From Rhizobacter terrae (GTDB taxonomy: Bacteria > Pseudomonadota > Gammaproteobacteria > Burkholderiales > Burkholderiaceae_C), in NCBI RefSeq assembly GCF_003852895.1, contig NZ_QUSW01000005.1:248001-312000 (forward strand): a stretch of 64,000 bases of DNA, given 5' to 3'. Made by a program: the position numbers and the translations under genes. The first letter of the stretch is position 1. Each line of letters starts with the position of its first letter. Under the pieces are notes generated by a model that worked only from the letters and a program-made list of their open reading frames with translations, was not told the origin of the DNA and did not search any database. Shown one piece after another: positions 32,899-41,423 of the stretch.

Positions 32899-35598
32899 AT
32901 GAGCGATCCATCCATCCAGTCGCAGCTCGCCCAGGCCGCCCATTTCACTGACGGCGACCCTGTCGAAACCGCCGAGTGGCGCGATGCGCTGGCCTCGCTG
33001 CTGCAGGCCTCGGGGCCGCAGCGCGTGCGCGAGATCATGGACATGCTGGCCGCCATTGCGCGTTCGCCGGAAGTCGGCTGGCTGCCGGCGATGGGCACGC
33101 CTTACGTCAACACCATCCCGGCCTCTCACCAGCCGGCCTTCCCTGGCGACCTGGCCATCGAAGAGCGCCTGGCTTCGCTGATGCGCTGGAACGCGCTGGC
33201 CATGGTGGTGCGGGCCAACAAGGCCTATGGCGAACTCGGCGGCCACATCGCCAGCTATGCCAGCGCGGCCGATCTGTTCGAGGTGGGCTTCAACCACTTC
33301 TTCCGCGGCGGCGAGCAGGGTGACCTGGTCTTCTACCAGCCGCATTCGGCGCCCGGTGTCTACGCCCGTGCCTTCCTCGAAGGTCGTCTCTCAGAGGATG
33401 ACCTCGCCCACTATCGCCAGGAGATCACCGCGCGGCAAGACGGCGCCAAAGGCCTGTCGAGCTACCCGCATCCCTGGCTGATGCCGGACTTCTGGCAGTT
33501 TCCCACCGGCTCCATGGGCATCGGTCCCATCAGCTCCATCTACCAGGCGCGCTTCATGCGCTACCTGCAGCATCGCGGCCTGCACGAGACGGCCGCGCGC
33601 CGGGTGTGGGGCGTGTTCGGCGACGGCGAGATGGACGAGCCTGAAAGCATGAGCGCGCTGACGCTGGCCGCGCGCGAGAAGCTCGACAACCTCATCTGGG
33701 TCGTCAACTGCAACCTGCAGCGCCTGGACGGCCCGGTGCGTGGCAACGGCCGCATCATCGACGAGCTGGAAGCCTTGTTCTCCGGTGCCGGCTGGCGCGT
33801 CATCAAGCTGGTCTGGGGTTCCGACTGGGACGGCCTCTTCGCCCGCGATGCCGGCGGTGCGCTGGCGAGCGCGTTCTCGCGCACCGTCGACGGCCAGTTC
33901 CAGACCTTCGCCGCCAAGGATGGCCGCTACAACCGCGAACACTTTTTCGGACAGAACCCGGCACTCTCGGCGCTCGCACAAGGGCTGACCGACGAGCAGA
34001 TCGACCGCCTCAAGCGTGGCGGCCACGATCTCGTGAAGATCCATGCTGCGTACCACGCGGCAATGGAGACCACGGGCCGTCCGACGGTGATCCTCGCGCA
34101 GACGAAGAAGGGCTACGGCATGGGCGAGGCCGGCCAGGGCCGCATGACCACGCACCAGCAGAAGAAGCTCGAGCGCGAGGACCTCATCGCCTTTCGCGAC
34201 CGGTTCAACCTGCCGCTCACCGACGAGCAGGCCGCGACGCTCGCCTTCCACAAGCCCGCCGACGACAGCCCTGAGATGCGCTACCTGCATGCGCGCCGTG
34301 CGGCGCTGGGCGGCTTCGCGCCAGTGCGGCGCACCACGGCGACGCCGGTGGCCGTGCCGCCTCTGGCGCGCTACGGCGAATTCGCGCTGCAGGCCGACGG
34401 CAAGGAGATGAGCACGACGATGGCCTTCGTGCGCATGCTCACCGGCCTGCTCAAGGACGCGCAGCTCGGGCCGCGTGTCGTGCCCATCGTCGCCGACGAG
34501 GCGCGCACCTTCGGCATGGCCAACCTCTTCAAGCAGGTCGGCATCTACTCGTTCAGCGGCCAGGCCTACGAACCCGAGGACATCGGCTCGGTGCTCAGCT
34601 ACCGCGAGGCCACCGACGGGCAGATCCTGGAAGAGGGCATCAGCGAGGCCGGCGCGATCAGCAGCTGGACGTCCGCGGCCACCAGCTACTCGGTGCATGG
34701 CCAGGCGATGCTGCCGTTCTACATCTACTACTCGATGTTCGGCTTCCAGCGCATCGGCGACCTGATCTGGGCCGCGGCGGACCAGCGTTCGCGCGGCTTC
34801 CTGCTGGGCGCCACCGCAGGCCGCACGACGCTGGGCGGCGAAGGCCTGCAGCACCAGGACGGCTCCAGCCTGATGCAGGCCGCCGCAGTGCCCAACTGCC
34901 GCGCCTACGACCCCTGCTTCGCGGGCGAGTTCGCGGTGATCCTCGACCACGGCATGCGCCGGATGATGGAGCAGCAGGAAGACGTCTTTTACTACGTCAC
35001 CCTGATGAACGAGAACTACGCGCAGCCCTCGCTGCCGGCGGGCGTGGAGGACGACATCATCAAGGGCATGTACCGCCATGCCACGCACGCGCCCGCGCAG
35101 CCGAAGGGCATCGTGCGGCTGGTGGGCTCGGGCACCATCTTGCGCGAGGTGATCGCCGCGGCCCAGCTGCTGGCGCAGGACTGGGGCATCGCGGCCGAGG
35201 TCTGGAGCGCGACCAGCTTCAGCGAACTCGCACGCGACGCGCGTGAGGCCGAACGCTTCAACCGCCTGCATCCGTCCATGCCGCCGGTCACGAGCCATGT
35301 GCGGACGTGCCTGGGCGGCGATGCCCCGGTGATCGCCGCCACCGACTACGTGCGCGCCTGGCCTCAGCTCATCGCCTCGTACGTGGATGCGCCTTTCACC
35401 GCCCTGGGCACCGACGGCTTCGGCCGCAGCGACACGCGCGCCGCGCTTCGCCGCTTCTTCGAGGTGGATCGCCACCACGTCGTGCTGGCCGCGCTGACGG
35501 CCTTGCACGCGCAAGGGCGGGTGGATGCGGCGTCGTGCGAACTGGCCATCGCGCGCTATGGACTGGAGCCTGACGCTTCGGCGCCCTGGCTTTCCTGA
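32899..35598 (+). CDS. AceE-like homodimeric 2-oxo acid dehydrogenase E1
   Basis: 899 residues; AGGAGA before the ATG. Whole-length similarity to the homodimeric pyruvate dehydrogenase E1 (transketolase fold). The thiamine diphosphate motif begins Gly-Asp-Gly-Glu-Met-Asp-Glu-Pro near residue 241 and closes with Asn-Cys-Asn-Leu-Gln-Arg-Leu-Asp-Gly-Pro-Val-Arg-Gly-Asn. Decarboxylates a 2-oxo acid and passes the acyl group to an E2 lipoamide protein. No E2 or E3 gene follows, so it must borrow them. With an Lrp regulator next door, 2-oxobutyrate (as for MdeB) is as likely a substrate as pyruvate. Confidence 0.9.
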   Translation: MSDPSIQSQLAQAAHFTDGDPVETAEWRDALASLLQASGPQRVREIMDMLAAIARSPEVGWLPAMGTPYVNTIPASHQPAFPGDLAIEERLASLMRWNALAMVVRANKAYGELGGHIASYASAADLFEVGFNHFFRGGEQGDLVFYQPHSAPGVYARAFLEGRLSEDDLAHYRQEITARQDGAKGLSSYPHPWLMPDFWQFPTGSMGIGPISSIYQARFMRYLQHRGLHETAARRVWGVFGDGEMDEPESMSALTLAAREKLDNLIWVVNCNLQRLDGPVRGNGRIIDELEALFSGAGWRVIKLVWGSDWDGLFARDAGGALASAFSRTVDGQFQTFAAKDGRYNREHFFGQNPALSALAQGLTDEQIDRLKRGGHDLVKIHAAYHAAMETTGRPTVILAQTKKGYGMGEAGQGRMTTHQQKKLEREDLIAFRDRFNLPLTDEQAATLAFHKPADDSPEMRYLHARRAALGGFAPVRRTTATPVAVPPLARYGEFALQADGKEMSTTMAFVRMLTGLLKDAQLGPRVVPIVADEARTFGMANLFKQVGIYSFSGQAYEPEDIGSVLSYREATDGQILEEGISEAGAISSWTSAATSYSVHGQAMLPFYIYYSMFGFQRIGDLIWAAADQRSRGFLLGATAGRTTLGGEGLQHQDGSSLMQAAAVPNCRAYDPCFAGEFAVILDHGMRRMMEQQEDVFYYVTLMNENYAQPSLPAGVEDDIIKGMYRHATHAPAQPKGIVRLVGSGTILREVIAAAQLLAQDWGIAAEVWSATSFSELARDAREAERFNRLHPSMPPVTSHVRTCLGGDAPVIAATDYVRAWPQLIASYVDAPFTALGTDGFGRSDTRAALRRFFEVDRHHVVLAALTALHAQGRVDAASCELAIARYGLEPDASAPWLS

Positions 35599-35645
35599 GC
35601 CTCAGAGGCTGCTTCCTGCGGTCTTGGCCTGCCAGCAGTTCGGCA

Positions 35646-35671
35646 TCATCACTGGCTCGACCCAGTGATGA
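35646..35671. terminator. Hairpin between convergent genes
   Basis: Perfect 10-bp stem (TCATCACTGG / CCAGTGATGA), loop CTCGAC, between the end of the dehydrogenase gene and the end of the LysR gene. No T-run, but placement fits a two-way terminator. Confidence 0.55.
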
Positions 35672-35678
35672 CTGGCGT

Positions 35679-36614
35679 TCAGGTCCAGCGCCGGGCCGCG
35701 AACAAGGCTTCGATCTGGCCTCGCAGCCATTGCAAGCCGGGGTCCGCGTCGTGCGCCGAGGCCCAGGCCAGGCTCACCGAGTAGGACGGCAGCTCGAAAG
35801 GCAGCGGGCTCAGCGTGAGCCCGTGCGTGTCACGCCACGAGGCGGCGATGTACTCGGGCACGGTGGTGATGGCCGGTAGCGTGCGCACGAGGTAAGGGCT
35901 GGTCGCGAAATGTGGGCTGGAGTACACGACGTGGCGCTCGTGCCCGAGGCGCTGCAGTTCCTCGTCGACGATGCCAGACAGCCCCGCGCTGAACGAGGTG
36001 ATGACGTGCGGATGCTTCAGGTACTGGCCCAGCGTGATGCGCCGCGCACGCACGCCCAGCGCCCGTGCGTCGAACAGGCACACGAAGGACCAGTCGAAGA
36101 GCGGCTGCAGCCGCTGCCAGGGCGCGACGTCGTGGATCACGCCGATCGCCAGTTCGATCTCGCCCGCGTCCAGCTGGGCACCCGACGTGCGGCGGTCGCT
36201 GGCATGCGCCACCAGCCGCACGCCTGGCGCGGCTTTACCCAGCCGCTGCATCAGCGCGGGCATGAGGGCGATCTCCAGCGAGTCGCTCAGCCCCACGTGG
36301 AACACCCGGTCGGATCCGGCGGCATCGAAGGTGGCCGAGTGCTTGAGCGCGTCGCGGACGCCGGCGAGAAACGGCGTGATGGCCGCGCCCAGCGCGAGCG
36401 CACGGGGCGTGGGCGTCATGCCGTGGGACGTGCGCACGAACAGCGGGTCGCCGAAGGCTTCGCGCAGCCGCTTGAGCGAGGCCGACAGGGCGGGCTGCCC
36501 GACGAACAGCCGTTGCGCGGCGCGCGTCACGTTGCGTTCGCGCAGCAGCGCGATGAACACGACCAGCAGGTTCAGGTCGAGCTTCCTGAAATCACGTTCA
36601 TCGATGGTCTGCAT
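35679..36614 (-). CDS. LysR family transcriptional regulator
   Basis: 311 residues. N-terminal LysR helix-turn-helix (Asp-Leu-Asn-Leu-Leu-Val-Val-Phe, Asn-Val-Thr-Arg-Ala-Ala-Gln-Arg-Leu, Gln-Pro-Ala-Leu-Ser-Ala-Ser-Leu-Lys-Arg-Leu), then a periplasmic-binding-like effector domain. The NodD/PnbR-like subgroup is suggested by Arg-Lys-Leu-Asp-Leu-Asn-Leu. Divergent from the SDR gene with an 88-bp gap, the classical layout for a regulator and its target. Confidence 0.93.
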   Translation of the reverse strand: MQTIDERDFRKLDLNLLVVFIALLRERNVTRAAQRLFVGQPALSASLKRLREAFGDPLFVRTSHGMTPTPRALALGAAITPFLAGVRDALKHSATFDAAGSDRVFHVGLSDSLEIALMPALMQRLGKAAPGVRLVAHASDRRTSGAQLDAGEIELAIGVIHDVAPWQRLQPLFDWSFVCLFDARALGVRARRITLGQYLKHPHVITSFSAGLSGIVDEELQRLGHERHVVYSSPHFATSPYLVRTLPAITTVPEYIAASWRDTHGLTLSPLPFELPSYSVSLAWASAHDADPGLQWLRGQIEALFAARRWT

Positions 36615-36702
36615 GACTTCAAACGATTGGATTGATGTCACTGTACTGCGTAACTTTGAGGCCGTGGATGGCGCATTGCCGTCCGAACCCAAGGAGTGCG
36701 GC

Positions 36703-37425
36703 ATGGCAGTGTTGAAAGACCAGAAGGTGGTGGTGCTGGGTGGTTCGTCGGGCGTGGGCCTGGCCGTGGTGAAGCAGGCCGCGGCCGATGGCGCGCAGGT
36801 GATCGCCGCGGGGCGCGATGCGCGTCGGCTGGACGAGGCGCTGGCCGGCATCACCGGCGAGGTCTCCGGCGAAGTGCTCGATGCGAACGACCGCACGGCG
36901 CTCGATGCCTTCTTCGCCCGGACCGGCCGCGTCGATCACCTCGTCCTCACGCTCAGCGGCGGCGAAGGCGCAGGGCCCTTCGCGCAGCTGGACCTGGACG
37001 CATTGCGCCGCGGCTTCGAGGCGAAGTTCTGGCCTCAGCTGCAGGCGGCGCAGGCGAGCCTTCCGGTGCTGCGCGCGGGCGGGAGCATCACCTTTGTCAC
37101 GGCGGTCTCGGCGCGCATTGCGCGACCGGGCACGGCGGGGCTGGCCGCCATCAACGGCGCGCTGGAGGCGATGGTGGGCTCGCTGGCACGAGAGCTCGCG
37201 CCCACGCGGGTGAACGCGGTGTCGCCGGGTGTCATCGACACCGCGTGGTGGAGCCGCGTGCCTGAGGAGGCGCGCCGCGCCGTCTTCGATGAGCAGCAGG
37301 CCAGCCTGCCGGCCGGCCGCGTGGGACGCCCGGAGGACGTGGCGCAGTCGGTGCGTTTCCTGATGGACAACGGCTTCGTCACCGGCAGCGTCATCGAATG
37401 CGACGGCGGCCTGCACCTCTTGTGA
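36703..37425 (+). CDS. SDR-family oxidoreductase lacking the catalytic Tyr-Lys
   Basis: 240 residues; AAGGAG before the ATG. Rossmann motif Gly-Gly-Ser-Ser-Gly-Val-Gly (13-19) and C-terminal Val-Asn-Ala-Val-Ser-Pro-Gly place it in the short-chain dehydrogenase family. The catalytic Ser is present (S136), but where Tyr-x3-Lys should stand (149-153) the sequence reads Ala-Ile-Asn-Gly-Ala. It may use other residues or bind NAD(P) without the usual reaction. Likely regulated by the divergent LysR protein. Confidence 0.88.
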   Translation: MAVLKDQKVVVLGGSSGVGLAVVKQAAADGAQVIAAGRDARRLDEALAGITGEVSGEVLDANDRTALDAFFARTGRVDHLVLTLSGGEGAGPFAQLDLDALRRGFEAKFWPQLQAAQASLPVLRAGGSITFVTAVSARIARPGTAGLAAINGALEAMVGSLARELAPTRVNAVSPGVIDTAWWSRVPEEARRAVFDEQQASLPAGRVGRPEDVAQSVRFLMDNGFVTGSVIECDGGLHLL

Positions 37426-37471
37426 ACCGGTGAGCCCGCCGGCGGACCAGCCGCCGCGGGAAGGCGCGCAC

Positions 37472-39105
37472 TCAGGGCTTGGGCAGGCACACCTGATCGA
37501 CGTTCCTGCAGCCGATGTCGTAGAGCAGCGGATCGTCCGTGCTGCTCACGGCATCGCCATTGGCAAACCGCGCGACCAGCGCCGTGCGCCGCGTGGGTTC
37601 GTCGTACTTCTGCAATTGCTCACGCGGCGTGGACGAGGTTGGTGCCGTGAGGAAGGGCGACAAGATCGCCGGCGCATTCCCTGCCGCGGGCGCAATATGG
37701 AAACCGCCCGTCCCTGTCTCCTTGCCATGGCAGCCCGAGCAGGTGCCGATCGCGAAGCTGTGCATCTGCTTCTCGTTCAGTGGCGTCTTGGCCGTGCCCG
37801 GCTTCCAGCGCGTGTCCGCGGTGAAGCGTGTGAACTTCGCCCGCAGCTGCGTGTCCTTGTTGTCGTCCACCTGTCCATACGGCAGCTTGCCGCTCGGGCA
37901 GGTGGCCTTCAGGTCGGTGATCTCGCCGGCGTCCAGGTTGCGCTCGCCCAGCGTGTAGCGCCATGACATCGACGCGGTGCTGCTCCACCACTCCTGCATG
38001 ATGCGATCGGCCAGCGTCTGCGATGCATTTGCGCAGGCAAAGGGCTCGCGCCGCAGCTTGCGGGTGGACAGCATCCACGCGTCGTTCAGGTAGAACTCGC
38101 GGTACTCGAACTCCGGTGTCAGCGGACCTTGCTGGTCGACGCCAACGCCTTCGCGCACGCGCTCTCCGGTGCGGAAAGCCAGGTTGTGCTCGGCGGTCTC
38201 GGTCGTCTTGATCAGGTCCTTGTCATACGCGATGCCGTAGGCCACCCAGCTCAGGATGCCGCGCAGCTTCGTGGCGTATTCGGCGGAGTCCACCGGCGAC
38301 GCCGACAGGCCCTGCCACACCTGCGCCCACAACTGCCGGCGGATGCGCCAGTCGTCCTCGCTCGCCGGTCCCACGTCGAACTTGAAGTCCGGGTCGATCA
38401 CGATTGCGCCAGTCTGCGCATCCGTCTTCAGCGCGGGCAGCCGGTACTCCGCACTGACCGTCATGGGCAGCGGCGAACCGTCGGGCAGCTTGCCCTTGAC
38501 CGCGAACACCAGCCGCGCCTCGCCGAACCACCGGCGATCGGCGCCGGCCAGGATGCCGCCGCCGCGCATGTCGAAGTCGCCGGCCAGGTCCAGCCGGTTC
38601 ACCACGGCGATCAGGCGGAACGGCTCAGTACCTGTGTCGGGGTCGAAGGCGCCGTCCTTGAGGATCAGGTTGCGGAAGGTGTTGTAGATGACGGGCACCG
38701 TGCCGACCTTGGCCACCTTGTCGGTGTCCTGGACGGCGTTGTGCCCGTCCACGTCATCGGCCGCCACCTGGAAGGGCCTCAAGGTGAAGACCTTGTCGTC
38801 ATGCGGTTTCTTGCCGTAGTCCTTCGCGATCTTGCTCAGGTGCCGATTGACGGCATACAGCAGCGCGCCCACCTTGAAGTCCGGCGCCACCCGGTCGAGC
38901 GCGGTCCGGTTCGTGATCACGAAGCTGTTCCCGAACAGCACCGGTGGCGGGGCTTCGGCCTGGGCCTGTGCTTGCAGGCTGCGGCTGGTGTTGTCAGCGC
39001 TGCGTTCGTCGGTGGCCGTTCCGCCGCCGCAGCCTGAAAGCCCCAGGCTGTGGCGGCGAATATGCAAAGCGCAGCCGCGAGCCGCGAGATGTTTCTCGAT
39101 GTCAT
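37472..39105 (-). CDS. Lipoprotein with CxxCH motif, signal peptide out of frame
   Basis: The body of this protein (roughly 520 residues) is continuous from about 39060 down to the stop. It has many Trp/Asp-rich stretches and one heme-like motif Cys-Ser-Gly-Cys-His followed by Gly-Lys-Glu near the C-terminus. A perfect start (AGGAGGA, 4 nt, ATG at 39105) opens a typical signal peptide Met-Thr-Ser-Arg-Asn-Ile-Ser-Arg-Leu-Ala-Ala-Ala, but in a different frame. Stepping back one base at about 39050 joins it to Leu-Ser-Gly-Cys, a perfect lipobox, in the main frame. So a one-base deletion (real or sequencing error) separates signal and body. The reading frame does extend upstream to 39286 without it, but gives no signal. 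Function unknown; conserved in related bacteria in my judgement. Confidence 0.65.
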
Positions 39106-39282
39106 GGAGTCCTCCTGAAGTGATGTCGTAGTCACAGCCGTTGACAGGCCGTGGCTCGATCTCCAGGAGGGGCCGGGCACGACGATGCGAATGCTGCGCG
39201 GCGCAGTGGAGCGCCCACACATTGCTGAAGTGTTTCCCCTTGGGACTCGATGGGTACGTCGCTTGCCAGCGAGCCCCGATCG

Positions 39283-40014
39283 TCAAGCCGCTTGTGGCAT
39301 GACCATGTCGACCAGCTTGGGCGGCTGGCGCTGGCCCCAGGCGGCGAGCGCCAATTGCCGCAGGTCATCGACCTGCCGGATGACACGCCCGGCCATCGGC
39401 TCGTGCACCATCAGCGAGAGCGGACCTTCGTCGACGTAGAGGCCGTCGGAGGCGACGAAGCTCAGGCGCACGCTGCCCGGTGAGGGCGCATCCGCATGCC
39501 GCCGCGAAGGGCTGGGCAGGGTGCGCAGCATGGACTGCGCCAGCGCCACCGCGCGCACTGCGGCGAACTGGAGGTGGATGTCGTGCGTGTTCAGCCCGGC
39601 AGGCGTGCCGTTGGGCTCGATGTGCCGCACCGAACCATCGGCATAGACCGCCAGCGTATCCAGTCCTTGCGCGTGGCCCGTCTCCACCACGAGGCCATTC
39701 AGTTGTGCGCGCGGCACGCCATGGCTGTGTTGGCGCAGCCAGTGCCAGGCCAGCGCGCGCACCGTGGGGCTGGTGCGCGGATCCAGCGCGAGTCCGCGGA
39801 CCGCAGCGGGTGATGCCGTGCGACTGCCCAGCAGCGCATGCCAGGGCATGAAGCGCTCGCCCGGCCGTGGCGAGAAGAGCCGGGCGTCGTCGCAGAACAG
39901 CGCGTGGTAGCTGTCGTTGACGGCCGCGCTGCGGTACGGCCCGGCCTGCGCGGCGGCTGGCTCCGGACGGGCGGGCCGCGGGCTGCGCGTGAACTTGAAG
40001 ACGTGACCGAACAT
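39283..40014 (-). CDS. Hypothetical protein
   Basis: 243 residues, AGGAGGT ribosome site 6 nt before the ATG. No signal peptide, no membrane helix, no recognised domain. The first 40 residues are Pro/Ala/Arg-rich; the rest has mixed strands and helices, including Val-Tyr-Ala-Asp-Gly-Ser-Val-Arg-His-Ile-Glu-Pro-Asn-Gly and a Val-Ala-Leu-Ala-Gln-Ser-Met-Leu-Arg helix. Transcribed in the same direction as, and possibly with, the following lipoprotein gene. Confidence 0.65.
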   Translation of the reverse strand: MFGHVFKFTRSPRPARPEPAAAQAGPYRSAAVNDSYHALFCDDARLFSPRPGERFMPWHALLGSRTASPAAVRGLALDPRTSPTVRALAWHWLRQHSHGVPRAQLNGLVVETGHAQGLDTLAVYADGSVRHIEPNGTPAGLNTHDIHLQFAAVRAVALAQSMLRTLPSPSRRHADAPSPGSVRLSFVASDGLYVDEGPLSLMVHEPMAGRVIRQVDDLRQLALAAWGQRQPPKLVDMVMPQAA

Positions 40015-40122
40015 GGCGCACCTCCTGTCTATCTGGTGCCCATGGTCCGCCTGTGACGGCGGCGTGGTTGCGTGCCGATGCGAAGTCGGCGCCGGACAGC
40101 CGAACCGGCGGCCTTCAGTCGG

Positions 40123-40587
40123 TCAACGTGCCTTCCTGCCGGCGCGTGGTGTGGGGTCGTCGCCGCTGATGGCCGCTTCGTCCTCCAGCAGCTTCTCCAG
40201 CAGGCCAGCCAGCGTTTGCCGCTCGGCACCGGTGAGCGGCGAGAACGACTCGGCCAATGCCTCGTCCACCAGCGCATGGCCCTGTTCCAGCACGGCCTGG
40301 CCGGTGGCGGTGAGCCGGTGCAGCAGCGCGCGGCCGTGGCCGGGCACGCGCTCGATCAGCCCGCGGTCGACCATGCGGTTGGCCAGCGTGCCGAAGGACT
40401 GGTCGCTCTGGAAGGTGAGCAGGGCCAGGTCGTGCGAGATCGAGTCGGGATGGTTCTCGATGGCACGCAACGCATCCCACTGGGCGAGCGTGGTGCCGAT
40501 GCCGGCGAGCCGGGTCTCGAGCAGGCGATGGTGCTTGTACTGCAGCCGCTTCACGGTGCGGCCCAGGAGTTGGACGGTCAGGCGCAT
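40123..40587 (-). CDS. MarR family transcriptional regulator
   Basis: 154 residues, winged helix: Leu-Ala-Gln-Trp-Asp-Ala-Leu-Arg-Ala-Ile, Asp-Gln-Ser-Phe-Gly-Thr-Leu-Ala-Asn-Arg-Met, and the wing Gly-His-Gly-Arg-Ala-Leu-Leu-His-Arg-Leu-Thr. Divergent from the alpha/beta hydrolase gene with only 61 bp between; the inverted repeat in that gap is probably its operator, giving joint control of both genes. Confidence 0.93.
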   Translation of the reverse strand: MRLTVQLLGRTVKRLQYKHHRLLETRLAGIGTTLAQWDALRAIENHPDSISHDLALLTFQSDQSFGTLANRMVDRGLIERVPGHGRALLHRLTATGQAVLEQGHALVDEALAESFSPLTGAERQTLAGLLEKLLEDEAAISGDDPTPRAGRKAR

Positions 40588-40595
40588 GGTGCGAA

Positions 40596-40631
40596 GTATA
40601 TACGCATGCTGATATAATGATGTTTATATAC
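40596..40631. promoter_or_regulatory. MarR operator and promoter region
   Basis: GTATATA and TATATAC arms (7 bp) at 40596-40602 and 40625-40631 flank a TATAAT at 40613-40618. The AT-rich inverted repeat, in a GC-rich genome and between a marR-type gene and its divergent neighbour, is a likely operator; TATAAT fits the -10 of the hydrolase gene. Confidence 0.6.
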
Positions 40632-40648
40632 ACGACGGGAACCAACCC

Positions 40649-41413
40649 ATGAACACCCCGGCCTCTTCCATTCCCCTGGCCCTTCTCGAACGCGGCGACG
40701 GCCCGCACGTGCTGGTGCTGCACGGCGGGGCAGGGCCGCTGTCGGTGGCTGCCTTCGTCGAGACGATGTCCGCCCGCGCGCACGTGGTGGCGCCCACGCA
40801 CCCGGGCTTTGCCGGCACCGAGCGGCCCGAGGCGCTGGACAGCATCGGCAAGCTGGCCGATGCCTACGCCCGGCTGATCGAGGACCGTGGCTGGCGCGAC
40901 GTGCTCGTGATCGGCTTTTCCATTGGCGGCTGGATCGCCGCCGAACTGGCATTGCGCGCGGCCGAGCGGCTGCGCGGCGTGGTGCTGGTGGATGCCGCCG
41001 GCATCGAAGTGGCGGGCGAGCCGGTGGCCGATGTGTTCTCCATGTCGCCGCGCGAACTGTCGACGCTGAGCTATGCCGATGCCGACCGCTTCTTCGTCGA
41101 TCCCGCCACCTTCCCGCCGGAACGCCTCGCGGCGATGGCAGCCAACTTCCGCGCCCTGGCGGTCTACGGCCGCGCGCTGAACATGGCCGACCCGACGCTG
41201 GCGCCAAGGCTCGCAAAGGCGACCACGCCCGCCTTGCTGGTCTGGGGCGCGAACGACGGCGTCACGACGCCCGCCTACGGCCGGCGCTTCGCCCAGGCGT
41301 GGCCGGGCTCGCGCTTCGAGCTGATCGAGCGCTGCGGCCACCTGCCGCAGATCGAGCAGCCGCAGGCGCTGATGGCGGCGATCGAGTCCTTCGAGGAAGC
41401 GCTGCGACGCTGA
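40649..41413 (+). CDS. Alpha/beta hydrolase
   Basis: 254 residues. Oxyanion His-Gly-Gly-Ala-Gly (25-29), nucleophile motif Gly-Phe-Ser-Ile-Gly-Gly with S91, acid Asp in Trp-Gly-Ala-Asn-Asp-Gly, and His in Cys-Gly-His-Leu-Pro. Serine-type cytoplasmic hydrolase, possibly of an ester or lactone. Probably the target of the divergent MarR regulator, so its substrate may be the inducer. Confidence 0.9.
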   Translation: MNTPASSIPLALLERGDGPHVLVLHGGAGPLSVAAFVETMSARAHVVAPTHPGFAGTERPEALDSIGKLADAYARLIEDRGWRDVLVIGFSIGGWIAAELALRAAERLRGVVLVDAAGIEVAGEPVADVFSMSPRELSTLSYADADRFFVDPATFPPERLAAMAANFRALAVYGRALNMADPTLAPRLAKATTPALLVWGANDGVTTPAYGRRFAQAWPGSRFELIERCGHLPQIEQPQALMAAIESFEEALRR

Positions 41414-41423
41414 GCCTGTTGCG

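Noticed and set aside
32899..35598. Complete pyruvate dehydrogenase operon
   Set aside because: No E2 or E3 gene follows; the next gene is a convergent LysR regulator.
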